Shown here: positions 10,504 to 21,332 of the stretch, in pieces | Layout: every line of letters starts with the position of its first letter | How positions within the stretch are numbered: the stretch's first letter is position 1 | DNA from: Deinandra increscens subsp. villosa | Taxonomy: Eukaryota; Streptophyta; Magnoliopsida; Asterales; Asteraceae | DNA length: 64,000 nucleotides | Reading direction: 5' to 3' | Assembly: GCA_039602395.1 (NCBI GenBank) | Contig: JBCNJP010000003.1 | Coordinates: 22,303,896-22,367,895, forward strand | The notes under the pieces: generated by a model | What the model was told of the DNA's origin: nothing | What the model saw: the letters and a program-made list of their open reading frames with translations, nothing else | The model's database searches: none | Made by a program: the position numbers and the translations under genes

Positions 10504-13045
10504 CTCAAAACTAGACAAATATCTAGTCATCAAAGGCATTTCTCATGAGTTCTCTACACCAATGACCCCACAACAAAATGGGGTAGTAGAAAGGAGAAAC
10601 ATAACTTTAGTAGAAGCCGCCAGATCGATGCTCTCCTCCACAAATCTTCCCATCTACTTTTGGGATGAAGCTATTGCAACAACATGCTTCACTCAAAATA
10701 GATCAATCATCAACAAAATGATTAATCAAACTCCTTACCAAACAATCAATAAGAAAACTCCTAACTTAGAATTTCTTCATGTATTTGGATGCAGGTGCTA
10801 AATACTAAACAATCAAGATTACCTCGGAAAATTCGACAAAAAGGCCGATAAATGAATCTTCATTGGATACTCAGTCAAATCAAAAGCATACAGAGTTTTA
10901 GTTCTAAAAACTCAAGTGGTAAGAGAAAGTATAAATGTGTCATTTAGTGACGATAAAATGGCTATGCATACTAGTACCACATATAGAAATAATAAAGAAT
11001 GCATATCTGGAGTAACAATCTCAGAAAAAGAAAAAGAAGCATCTGGAAAAAATTTCGAAGAAAACTCTCATGAGGAAAATAACTTTCCCATATTTTCTTC
11101 TCTTTCAAAAAACTTTATCACAAAAGATCACTGCAAAGATAGCAAAGAGGTTGTGAACCAAAATGAAATTTCTCATTCAAAAGACAAAAATAATGAAACT
11201 CTTGACTCTCACCCCTTGATTGAAAAAAATTGCAACTACAGAAAAATTATAGAACTCTACTCCGGAGCTCCTAAATGATTCTGTAAATGAGATCGCACAC
11301 TCAGCTGACTGTCCATCAGTTGAGGGGGATTGTCAAGATATTGACACAACCGAGCTAATGCTTGGGAGTGAAGAGTTAGCCACTCTTCCTCCAACAATAA
11401 AATGGACAAAAGATCATCCCATAAATTTAATCATTGGTGATCAAAACAAAAGTGTCCAAACCAGAGCAGCCTCAACCAATCAGTGTCTCTATGCTGGATT
11501 CCTTAGTAGAATAGAACCAAAAAATTATGAAGAAGCCCTTCAGGATCCCCACTGGATCCTAACCATGCAACAAGAACTAGGACAAATTGAAAGAAATAAT
11601 GTGTGGAATTTAGTTCCAAGACCTAACAACAAATCTGTTATAGGAACTAAATGGGTTTTTTGAAATAAAATTGACGAAGAAGGCACCATAATTAGAAACA
11701 AAGCTAGGCTTGTAACAAAAGGATACTGTCAACAAGAGGGATTAGACTACGATGAAACCTTTTCCCCAGTCGCAAGACTTGAGGCTGTCAGGATAATTCT
11801 GGTCTTTGCAGCCTTCAAAGGATTCAAAGTCTATCAAAAGGATGTTCAATGTGCCTTCTTAAAGGAAAAAATTGATCAAGAAGTTTACATTGAACAACCA
11901 CCCGTATTTGAAAATGAAAAATTTCAAAATCACGTTTGTAAACTCAAGAGAGCCCTATATTGTCTAAAACAAGCACCTAGAGCATGGTATGATACCTTCT
12001 CTGAGTTTCTTTTGTCCGCCAACTTTAAAAAGGGGTCCATTGACACCACATTATTCTTAAAAGAAAGATAAGGTCATCTCTTGGTTGTACAAATCTATGT
12101 AGATGATTTCATCTTTGGATCCACGTGTCGATCATTTTGTAAAGAATTTCAAGAACTTATGACTACAAACTTTGAAATGAGCATGATGGGAGAACTAAAC
12201 TATTTTCTCAGAATCCAAATTAAACAAACTCCAGAAGGAATTTTTATAAATCAAGCAAAATACATCAAAAATCTCCTCATTAAATACTCTCTCTCAAACT
12301 GCTCCTCTTTCAAAACACCAATGGCCATAAACGTGAAAATTGATGCTGACAAAGATGGTAAAAATGTTGATGAGCACACATACAGAGGAATGATAGGCTC
12401 ACTTCTGTATCTCACAGCAAGTAGGCCTGATATCATGTTCTCCACATGTTTCCTTGCTAGATATCAATGTAAACCTAAGGAGTCTCACTTATTAGCTGTC
12501 AAAAGAGTCTTTAGATACCTAAAAGGGTCAGTTGACCTAGTCTTTCGTATCCCAAGGAAACTGATTTTTCCCTAACAGCCTACACAGATGCCGATCATGC
12601 AGGTTGTAGACTAGACAGAAAGAGCACATCAGGAAGCTGTTAGATGCTAGGAGGTAAGTTAGTATGCTGGACATCCAAGAAGCAAAACTGTGTATCAACT
12701 TCAACCGCTGAAGCTGAATATGTTGCTGCTGCCAGCTGTTGCTCCCAAGTAACATGGATGCAGACCCAACTCAAAGACTATGAGATAAATCTCTCTAAAA
12801 TACCAATTTCCTACGATTCAAAAAGTGCCATTGCCATCACATCCAATCCTGTTCATCACTCAAGGACAAAGCACAATGACGTCAAGTATCACTTTATCAA
12901 AGATCATGTTGAAAAAGGACATATTGAAATGTACTTTGTTCAAACTGAACTCCAGCTTGCAGATATCTTTACTAAACCTTTAGATGAAAAGAGATTCTCA
13001 TTTTTACTAAGCAAGATGGGGGATGCTAAACATGAATGCATTTAA
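10504..13045 (+). pseudogene. A1 pol part 2: integrase core, RT and RNase H
   Basis: Integrase resumes with LDKYLVIKGISHEFSTP then TPQQNGVVERRN, which supplies the catalytic Glu. Integrase C-terminus (HVFGCRC, stop at 10799-10801), then RT from KTRAASTNQCLYAGFLS and WVF, the YVDD active site at 12096-12107, and RNase H (SDADHAG-like region, STAEAEYVAAASC, ADIFTKPLDEKR) to a stop at 13043-13045. Damage: TAA at 10799 and TAA at 12069, both shared with A2; a frameshift near 11227; TGA at 11661 and TAG at 12642 where A2 has CGA and CAG; and a frameshift near 12543. Not functional. Confidence 0.9.
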
Positions 13046-13067
13046 AAAGGGGGGGGGGGGGGGGGGG
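13043..13067 (+). promoter_or_regulatory. Poly-purine/poly-G tract behind A1 pol
   Basis: Five A then 19 consecutive G, directly after the pol stop codon. A2 has the same element at 49421-49442 with six A and 16 G. It may be an internal polypurine tract; the long G run could also form quadruplex structure or be a slippage product. Confidence 0.7.
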
Positions 13068-13179
13068 AGCCAGTTCAATAACTACCATTCATTTTTCTTC
13101 CTGTACTCCCAAAAAACTTCTCTGAAAAGTTGACTTCTTAAACAAAAAGCTAAATTTCTAGAATAAAAAACATCAATAA

Positions 13180-13339
13180 TGACCTATAAATATAGGCTGT
13201 CAAATCCCTCTGACCTCTCCTCTGTTCACATCATCATCTCACCATGTCTTTAAAAGGAGCACAAAAGTAAAATTCACAAACAACATCTCTCTTCCTCATT
13301 GAACATTGAAATACCTTATCAAAAGGGATAAACTCAGCC
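13180..13339 (+). promoter_or_regulatory. Putative internal promoter and leader of the A1 third ORF
   Basis: CCTATAAATATAGG at about 13184 is a strong TATA-like element 155 bp before the third-ORF start. It is followed by a pyrimidine-rich, TCTGTTCACATCATC-containing leader. A2 keeps the same element (49556) and layout. A second TATA-like site precedes the next ORF in A2 (50895). Confidence 0.5.
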
Positions 13340-13420
13340 ATGTCTTTCAAAGAACTCTCTCCACCATTACCTGAAAATACATCATTCCCTGTTCCTCACC
13401 TTCATAATCTCATGCTCTAT
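13340..13420 (+). pseudogene. Third ORF of A1, start only (cut by gap)
   Basis: ATG at 13340, then FKELSPPLPENTSFPVPHL and on to LMLY, where the N run starts. It is nearly identical to the first 27 residues of the A2 third ORF at 49717, so the same protein was encoded. The sequence right of the gap is LTR-like, so the rest of the ORF is missing or displaced. Confidence 0.8.
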
Positions 13421-13920
13421 NNNNNNNNNNNNNNNNNNNNNNNNNNNNNNNNNNNNNNNNNNNNNNNNNNNNNNNNNNNNNNNNNNNNNNNNNNNNNNNN
13501 NNNNNNNNNNNNNNNNNNNNNNNNNNNNNNNNNNNNNNNNNNNNNNNNNNNNNNNNNNNNNNNNNNNNNNNNNNNNNNNNNNNNNNNNNNNNNNNNNNNN
13601 NNNNNNNNNNNNNNNNNNNNNNNNNNNNNNNNNNNNNNNNNNNNNNNNNNNNNNNNNNNNNNNNNNNNNNNNNNNNNNNNNNNNNNNNNNNNNNNNNNNN
13701 NNNNNNNNNNNNNNNNNNNNNNNNNNNNNNNNNNNNNNNNNNNNNNNNNNNNNNNNNNNNNNNNNNNNNNNNNNNNNNNNNNNNNNNNNNNNNNNNNNNN
13801 NNNNNNNNNNNNNNNNNNNNNNNNNNNNNNNNNNNNNNNNNNNNNNNNNNNNNNNNNNNNNNNNNNNNNNNNNNNNNNNNNNNNNNNNNNNNNNNNNNNN
13901 NNNNNNNNNNNNNNNNNNNN
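13421..13920. other. Assembly gap 1 (500 N)
   Basis: Exactly 500 N, the same as the other two gaps, so the size is a placeholder. The left side is the A1 third ORF; the right side is an LTR of another element. Confidence 0.99.
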
Positions 13921-15059
13921 GTTCCGAACACATCAGTGATTATTAGGTCTTCGTTAGCAAACATAATTGGATTATTTGAAGTGTAAGCTGTGCAACCTAA
14001 GGTGAGTTTCACTAACCCTTTGACTGTGAGCCCGTTTGGGTCACAACGAATTTACTTAACGGAAAACAACGCTGACATCTTGAGATATTGCCAAATGGGA
14101 TATCTGTTATGGAAGTTGGAGTGTTCTATGGAAAGCACTTGAAACTGTCCATCCTTGGGGTTTCAAATGAAATCCGGAACAACCATGTTGACACTTAAAC
14201 TCTTTTTAGGATTTCAAATGAAATCTAGAATAAACGGTTTTAATATGACTAGTGTAGGTTAAAGTCTAAACCAAATGATATCACATGAATTCTAAGGATG
14301 CCTTAAAAATTAAAAGTCCTCAACAATTTAGTACCATTAATTTGCAAAGCAAGGGGATGTTGGGTAGATCTACTGAGGGTTTGAAAAACCCTGCTCCGCG
14401 GTACACAAATGTGTAGCCAACCGGTTGGAGGCCGAACGGAGATCAATATCAGCCTAATTTAGTTGTGGGTCCCATGAGGAACACAACTGGAGGCACAAAC
14501 TATCGGCAAATGCCGAACTCTGTTACGTCAGCTTTGGTACGAACTTCCTTAGTGCATGGAAACCGGATTAGCTACCCGCGATATCGGTTGACCGCTTTAA
14601 TCTTTACTTAACTAGTACATATTCGATAATTCAGCACTTGGCATTGTTTTGCAAAACTACTACTTATTTATATGTTGGTACATACGCTTATGAGACCGGG
14701 CCGCTGCATGACATGCCCGCTGTGAACTCACCAACCGTTAGGTTGACACTTGTGTGGTTTTCACTTTTGCAGATCGCTGAGGAGTATCCACCGGAGGTTG
14801 GCATGGCACCCGAAGTTACTTATTTCTTTTGAACTTAAATTCGGGAATTGAACGACAATTTATGTTTTGTAATTAAAGCACGTGGTTAGTGCTAGGACAC
14901 TCATGTTTTCTTTCCGCTGCAAACTCTTAAACTATTTTATGATGAATGTTTGGACTTTACTCTGATTCGTTTAGTATTTGTAACTAATGGTTGTGGTCCT
15001 GGTTTGCTCGCACCCCTTAACGGTATAAACTCCGTTAGTGGTTAATTTGGGGGTGTGAC
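13921..15059 (+). repeat. 3' part of a gypsy-type LTR
   Basis: About 1.1 kb with no coding content, ending TTTGGGGGTGTGACA at 15059, where a Sirevirus gag fragment begins abruptly. A GTGTGACA end is usual for plant gypsy LTRs that begin TGTGACA. The left end lies in gap 1. It may belong to the same family as the LTR 5' part that starts TGTGACAATC at 15631, but the two pieces do not overlap, so this is unproven. A solo LTR or a truncated element are both possible. Confidence 0.5.
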
Positions 15060-15635
15060 AAAGATGTCCAGGTTGACGACATGTGTAACAAATTCTTTCT
15101 AAAAATTTAAGTGAATTTGAAAAATTCTTTGTATGCTTATAAAATGAAGAATTATCAGAACCAAAATGATCAAAGAAATCATCATAAGAATGATACCTCG
15201 GAGATTTACTCTGTGAAGAAACTCTGAATTCAGACGAAGAACCTCCAGAATAATAAGAACTATTCTTGGAATAGAAAATGCCATTTTTCTTCTTCTGAGG
15301 TTGTGATTTCTTTTGATCCTTAACCTTCTTGACACTTTCTTTCTTCTTTTGATGTGAAGCTTGAACTGGCATCTCCTTAAGTATAAAACCTAGCCCTTTG
15401 TGCTTAAAACTAGATGATTTTGAAGATGCACTATGAGAATTACCAGAAGCATTTGTTTGATGTGCTTGTTGATTAAAATTTTCTTTAATCTCCGGTATTT
15501 TGTTCTCTTGAACCAAAGACTTAGCAGCTTCGGTTTCAGATGATGTACCAACAGAATTACCAGACAAGCTCTTGTAAAAATCAACTTCATCTTCCAAAAA
15601 TGATGAATCAGATGTAAACTTTGGAGCTTGTGTGA
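15060..15635 (-). pseudogene. Sirevirus gag C-terminal fragment, minus strand
   Basis: Reading leftwards from 15635: QAPKFTSDSSFLEDEVDFYK, a Ser/Lys-rich linker, KHKGLGF, a basic stretch, YDDFFDHFGSD, and the first half of a zinc knuckle, CYTCRQPGHL, cut at 15060 by the LTR end. The order and words match gag of B (KQKGLGF, YDHFG, CYNCRQKRH) and C. It is a piece of a related element in opposite orientation, trapped between two LTR pieces. The apparent reading frame running on to 14971 is LTR sequence, not gag. Confidence 0.8.
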
Positions 15636-17820
15636 CAATCGTAAAATTTTACCTTCAATTATTTATTAATAAATCTAGTTTAACGACGATTACATGTAAA
15701 TTAGTTCTTTTTGCGATTAATTCAGTTTTTATTCTTATTAAAATACTTGCAAACGGGTATTTTATTTTAGGAGATTCAAATAATTTTATGAATAAACAAA
15801 ACGAATACTTATTTAAATATTTACTATTCACACCGTCTCTCGTATTTTTAGGTGACTTTTTATTTAACAAAAATAAACCTTTCTAAGTCTTGGATGGCAT
15901 TCTTTAAATAAAATTTAATTCGTATCACTTTTGAACACGTTTTTATTTATTAAAAACACTCGTTTATTCGGTCTAGCCTTATTGGTATTTTTCTTACCTG
16001 ATTATTATCATTTAGTCGGTTAATCATTTATTCCAAACCCGTTATTTATTCTTGTGCCACCTTTGCATGGGACGCGATCACCTATCAAAACTGACATCTA
16101 AAAGCCCGGTATCTCCCGATACCGTCACCTGACATCATGATCACCACAATCTTTCTCTTAGATCTCCTTGGATTCATTTTAATCATCATCATTATGTAAA
16201 TCTTTTACAATACCTAAACAAGATTTTTATGTCTCAATCTCTCCCACTCTCTCAATCTACTTCGTGGTGTCTCTCCCGCTCTAGTCTGTTTCCCTCGCCT
16301 CCCTTATCTTGACGGTAGTACCGCCACCCACCACCTCAATCCGTCTGTCATCCATCCATCAAACACCATGACCATTAAATGTAGTCAAGATTCTAGCCGT
16401 CCTCAAGATCAAAACTTGATCATTTTTCCCCCTAGAACTACACTACAAATAGAGGAGAAATGCTTGGAAGAAAACATACAAACTCTCCCTCCGCTAGTTT
16501 ACCCCCTCTCTTTCAGTCTCTCTCTCTTCACGGCCTTTCTCTCTCTATCGGGTGTTAACCGATCACCCTAAACCACCACCAACCGCCGCTGTTATAGCCA
16601 CCCTCCACCACCTACTAGCACCCCATCTCATCCCCTTAGGCTATCGTGAACTAAAAGCCCCCACCCCCTCCCTTTCGCGATCGAGTTCAATTGAAGAAAA
16701 CCAACCCATAGTTGTTTCTTTGCATTTTCGTGTGAAGCCTCATGTCAGGTTTTTCATTTAGTCATCACCTAGCCTAGTGCTAGATGTAGTATTCTAAGCA
16801 TTACAATTGTCATTTAGAAAATCTGAGTGTTCATCCATGTCCTATCTAAAAACTGTTTTGTAAAAACTGCATATTTTGTTTAACAACAACGTTTTCTAAT
16901 CTATAAACTATAAATGTTTTTATGTAATAAGCACATGTTTTATATGTTAATGTAATTTCAAGTTGATTTTTGTGTATGAATACATGTTCTTGCATGGGAT
17001 TATGATTGTACAAGTTAGATTGGTGTGTAAAACCATGATAAATATCATCACAGTTCAAAAATAGATTTTGTCCAGAAAAATACGTTGACTTCATCAGTTC
17101 ATAACTGGGCCAAAACTTATCAAAACTGATCTATTTTTCATTCTAAAGTAACTATAAAGAGTCATATTTCCAAACCAAGTGGTTTCATCAATTTTTATTA
17201 AGATTTGATACCTTAAAAGCAACTAACAAGCTCAAAGGTCAAAACTGCCAGTTTTGACAGAATGTTGGTGTCTCTTTCACAAGCCATAAATTTGTCAAAA
17301 TAAACTCAAATAAAGCAAACTTTTTGTTGCAAAAATGAACTAGTCTGGGTTAGTTCTAAAATTTGTATTATTTGGTAAATTATCTATCATTGTAACATTT
17401 CAGTAAATCAGATTATCCTATTTGAACCTGTTTTTGTGATCCGTATATGTGATTGATGATCTAGTGAAGGGTTATGATTGATTTTGATGTTTTATACTTA
17501 ATATCATGTGATTGGATCTATTATTATGTTCATTGATCTATTTGATGTTTAATTTATCTCTATTTCGGATTTTATCACGAACGCGATGTTGTTTATGTTT
17601 AACCAGGTAACTCAAGCAATCTAAGCATGTATAAGGCTTGTGCGTAATACTAGTTACACATACAAGTAAATACAAGTGAATTTGTGCGAAAGTTCAAGGT
17701 TTAGAATGCAAACGAAAAAAGTTCGGTAAATCCCGCATGATTTTGATTTTAACCGAGAGATCATGTATTTGACTATCGTATGTGATATTTATTATATATA
17801 TGAGTCTAATAGTCACAAAT
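15631..17820 (+). repeat. 5' part of a gypsy-type LTR
   Basis: Begins TGTGACAATCG directly after the gag fragment and runs about 2.2 kb to the point where element C gag begins. Its layout looks like an LTR: an AT-rich first third, a promoter-like CTACAAATAGAGG at about 16444, CT-rich leader stretches (16240-16300, 16490-16545), then AT-rich sequence. No primer site, polypurine tract or coding sequence was seen. The right boundary is placed by gag homology and is uncertain by about 20 bp. Small open frames here (e.g. 16368-16571) are not credible genes. Confidence 0.5.
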
Positions 17821-17825
17821 AATGT

Positions 17826-18501
17826 CACGAGTAAATTACAAGCTCGTGAGATGGAAATGATTGTGAAGAATTAAGCAACTGCTCCCATTCAAAATCCTGA
17901 ATTGTATTTTGGTGAAAATTCAGCTACCATGAATGCTAAAAATAAGTCAAGTTTTAGTTCAAGTCTCAATCCTACTCCAATAGCTTTGCTTGCCTGAAAG
18001 TATGAAAATTCTGGTTATTCTTCAGTTTGTAGTTTTACAACCCCAAATCATTCAAATCAGAGTTCTATTCCTGCCAAAACAAAAGAAGAATATGTTGCTT
18101 TGATATTTGCTTTAATATCATCTTCTTATGGATCAATACCTGGTAACATTGGTGATACTGACTTGTTTGGAGACGACTTGAAGCGGTTGGATGATGATCA
18201 TCTAGATGAGTTAGATTTGAGCTGGCAACTTGCTATGTTAACTCAAAAAGCTAGAAGATTTTTAAGAAAACTGGAAAGAAGGAACTTAATCCAGGTGGGA
18301 AACTTGGATTGGATAAGTCAAAGGTTAAGTGTTTCAAATGTTCAAAAATTAGACATTTTGCTCGTGAATGTAATCAATTACCTTCCGAGAAGTCTAGTTC
18401 AGGTAATCATGCTCACAATTCTACCACATCTAAAGGTACAACAACCAAAGCTATGGTGTCTCAAGTCAATGATGGTTATGACTGGAGTTAACAATTTCTA
18501 G
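17826..18501 (+). pseudogene. C gag, core end and first zinc knuckle
   Basis: Starts at TSKLQAREMEM, matching TGKLQAREMEM of B. After stops, 18100 onwards gives DELDLSWQLAMLTQKARRF; then a frameshift near 18275, and in the new frame KVKCFKCSKIRHFAREC, a CX2CX4HX4C zinc knuckle in which the usual Gly before His is Arg. It ends with a QVNDGYDWS stretch and a stop, as in B. RNA-binding nucleocapsid domain, inactivated by the frameshift and stops. Confidence 0.8.
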
Positions 18502-18539
18502 ATGAATATGCATTTGTGTGTAAATCAAAATTTAATAAT

Positions 18540-20267
18540 GATTTTATTATGGAAACGTAGTCAGAACTTCATTCCATTGAAGTATCACATCAAGCTTTGA
18601 TGGCACATGTGAAGATTGAATCAAGTGATTCTGATTCTGAAGTAAGTGGTTATGAGTCTACTTGTGAATTTTGTTCACAAAAAGATAGAAAGATTTGGAA
18701 ATGGATTAAAATGAATGAATGTTTGGTTATTGAAAGCAAAAGAAAGGAAGAAGAGTTAGAAATTTACAAGACAAGGTATGAAGTGTCTGATGAGATTGTC
18801 AAGACAAATGAAGAATTAGTCATAGAAAAGAGTTTGATAATGGAAGAGTTAGAACAACTCAAGAAAAGGTTTGAAGAAGTAAATATTCAGCATTTATCTA
18901 CCTTGAATAAATATTAGCAGTTAACTAAAAGTGATGTTGAAGATACTGAACAAAAATTACAACTTCAAAGTGAAAATGAAGAGCTCATGACAAAAGTTGT
19001 CAAGTTACTTGCTGAGAATGAATAGTTGTTAAAGGAAGTTGAGGAACACAAACTTAAAGCTAAAGAAGTTTGTGAAGATTTTGATGATTTGTTTGAGAAA
19101 TCAGAGGTGAAGCTTGATGTTCTCAATCAAACTTGTGATGAGCTTGCTGCAAAAGCGAAGGGTTTTGAAAATGACAATACAATTCTGATTGAATCCAAAG
19201 CTGGTTTGGTTAAAGAGAATAAGTTGTTGAACAAAATTGTTGAAATTTACAAAGAAAAAATGGGAAAAGGTTACACAAGAAGTGTATAGCACTCATGATA
19301 ATATGAGAAGAGAAAAATCATTGTTAAACAGAGTGTCTAAGCAGTTGGTTGATTCAGAAAAAGCGTTAGGTGAAGCACATAAGAAGATTTCAAATTTAAA
19401 TGTTGAGATTCTAGATCTTAATAGGTAATTAAACAATCTGAAGGATTCACATTCTTTCACAAGTTATTTGTGTAAAGATGAGAATTTTAAGAAATATTTG
19501 GAGGAGAAGAGCACAATCAAGTTCCGCATCCAGTTATTCAAACTTATCCTCTGGCTGATGTCAAACCTTCCAATGCAAAACAAGATTATTCTGAATGTGT
19601 TGCTGAAAAGCCTACAAAGAAGCCAAATCAAACTTCAAAGCAATCTAACAAGAAAGTGGAAAAGGAAGCAAAGTTGTTTGATAAATCAACATCTAAGTTT
19701 GTTTCTGGAAGTGCCTTATTGGATGGAGAGGATCTTTCTGGAAGAAGAGTAATTGAAAAAGATGAGAAGCAATTGAATGAAGAAAGAGTTGCTGCTGAGC
19801 TGGTTGAAGCTACTAATCTTAAGGGTATTAAAGTTTCACTTAATCAAGTTGCTCAAGCTGGAAATTATGGTTCTCAAGTAGAATTATCAAAGCTACTCGG
19901 TTACAAAAGTTTGGGTTTGGGTAGTGACAATCAAAAATTTGAGAAGAAAGACAAGAAGAATATATCAAAGAAAGTTTTGAAAGAGAAGAAAAGTGGTTCT
20001 AAAGATGTGAAAGATACAAATCTTGATCATCATCTTGCTCAAGATTTAGTGTCTACCATGGAGAAAGGATTCGGGAGTAAACAACAAAAGAATAATTCTT
20101 CTGAAAGTTCTTCCAGAGTTGGCCAACATTCCAAAGAATTTTCTTCTTCAGGATCAAACCCTACTCCTCGAAGTCCAACTTTAAACTGGGTGCACGCTAA
20201 TCAGTTTCAAGTATTTGATAATTTTTATAAAAATTTTGATTCTGAATATGTGTGTCATGCATTTTAG
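18540..20267 (+). pseudogene. C gag, coiled-coil and basic region
   Basis: An acidic Ser-rich start (IESSDSDSEVSGYESTCEFC, as in B) is followed by a long Glu/Lys/Leu-rich coiled coil broken by in-frame stops (for example 18915-18917) and frameshifts. The last open stretch (19656-20267) has a basic, Ser-rich linker with GYKSLGLG and ends SPTLNWVHANQFQVFDNFYKNF. The B counterpart ends SPTSKWVHDHRFQVFNNFYDHF. It corresponds to the long Sirevirus gag extension. Confidence 0.75.
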
Positions 20268-20470
20268 GACAAAAGAAGTTGACAAAGTCATATCGATTGT
20301 GTTATCAATGTCGCCAAAAAGGCCACATGGCATAAAATTGTCCTGAAACTGCAAAAAGATCATTTTCTGATAAAAGTGCCACGTTCATAGATTTATCTGG
20401 CAAAATTTTTACTGAAGTCAACACCTTCACAATTTAAATCTCAAAAGAAACAATTTTTCAAATATGATTC
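20268..20470 (+). pseudogene. C gag second zinc knuckle
   Basis: CYQCRQKGHMA then a TAA codon, then NC: a CX2CX4HX4C knuckle with an internal stop. It is followed by decayed sequence matching the B FIDEYGRVF region. The pol coding region expected next is absent. Confidence 0.75.
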
Positions 20471-21332
20471 AAGTGTAGGTGGATGTTCTTGATGATGACT
20501 CGATACAAATAGAAAAAACCAAAAAATGCAGTGGCAACCTAAGTTAGTCTGTAAATCTGCTGTAGATTTTTTTGAGGGCACTGGTTGACCAGAAGTTGTG
20601 TGCTTCGGGTCATTTATCAACTGATGAGTTTGTTCAGTATGCAGGTTTCTTCAAGAAGACATGTTGGTGATTGTGAAAATCAAGCTTCAAACAATTGTTG
20701 ATAGTGGAGTTTCCTGCGTGACTTAAATTTCAAAGAATCAATATTTCATAACTGAAATTTTTCTAAACATTTCAAACTGAAAGGTATAAGTATTGAAAGG
20801 TCAATTTTCTTTCTTTAATGCATTACGTTTATAGTTTAGGGGGAGAAAAATTACCAAAAAGCCAAAAATAGTGTCTTTGTGTTTTTGTTAAAATGAAAGA
20901 TCCAAAAATAGAGTTTTCATTTTAAGGGGGAGAATATGTCATGAAAAATACAAAAACATTAAAAAAATATGAGAAATCGATCCAAAATAATTAGGAAATG
21001 ATGGTACATTGGCTTACGTGTCTGTCTCATGGATAAATTAGATGAAAAAGCCATAAGACCAATGATTGATGTGCTAGGTAGGCTCGGCAAATTAGAAAGT
21101 ATTCAGATGTGATCTACATTAAATAATAATGCTTGACCAAGTGGACAACATCTTGAAGCATATTTCAAGATATTGCAAAAGAGATGTGAAAAAGAAAAAT
21201 GAGAAGGCTATGTGTAAACATGTGTTTATTTGCAACGATTTAAACTTTTTTGATTTTATTAATTTTCTTAAATGATCGGACTATCTCTGCATATCCACAC
21301 GATCGACCTAAAAGTTGTTCATTTAAGGTTCT
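20471..21332 (+). other. Tail of C, first part
   Basis: Non-coding. It aligns with B from about 8330: a CTTCGGGTCATTTAT word, polypurine tracts TTTAGGGGGAGAAAA (20836) and TTTAAGGGGGAGAATATG (20921), ATGATGGTACATTGGCTTACG, then the GGACTATCTCTGC/GATCGACCT repeat at 21275-21310. It stops at GTTCT (21328-21332), the duplicated target of H. Confidence 0.8.

Larger units (their letters stand above)
3202..13420 (+). mobile_element. Ty1/copia element A1 (Sirevirus-like), split by element B
   Basis: Order: 5' LTR (3202-3935), degenerate primer site, 3' half of protease and integrase N-terminus (3953-4724), inserted element B (about 4720-10503), integrase core, RT and RNase H (10504-13045), poly-G tract, and the start of a third ORF (13340) cut by a 500-N gap. 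Integrase preceding RT identifies Ty1/copia. An extra ORF behind pol is typical of Sireviruses. Gag and the protease catalytic site are missing. The base pentamer before the LTR is AAAGT (3197-3201); the right end is not visible, so no target duplication can be confirmed. A2 at 35705-51963 is a close relative. Confidence 0.85.

Noticed and set aside
13340..13939. Open frames running through N stretches (also around 35072-35831 and 57008-57922)
   Set aside because: They are open only because N codons cannot stop; real content is limited to the flanks described.
16368..16761. Possible small host genes at 16368-16571 and 16552-16761
   Set aside because: Pyrimidine-rich leader sequence in an LTR-like region; no domain, no splice support.
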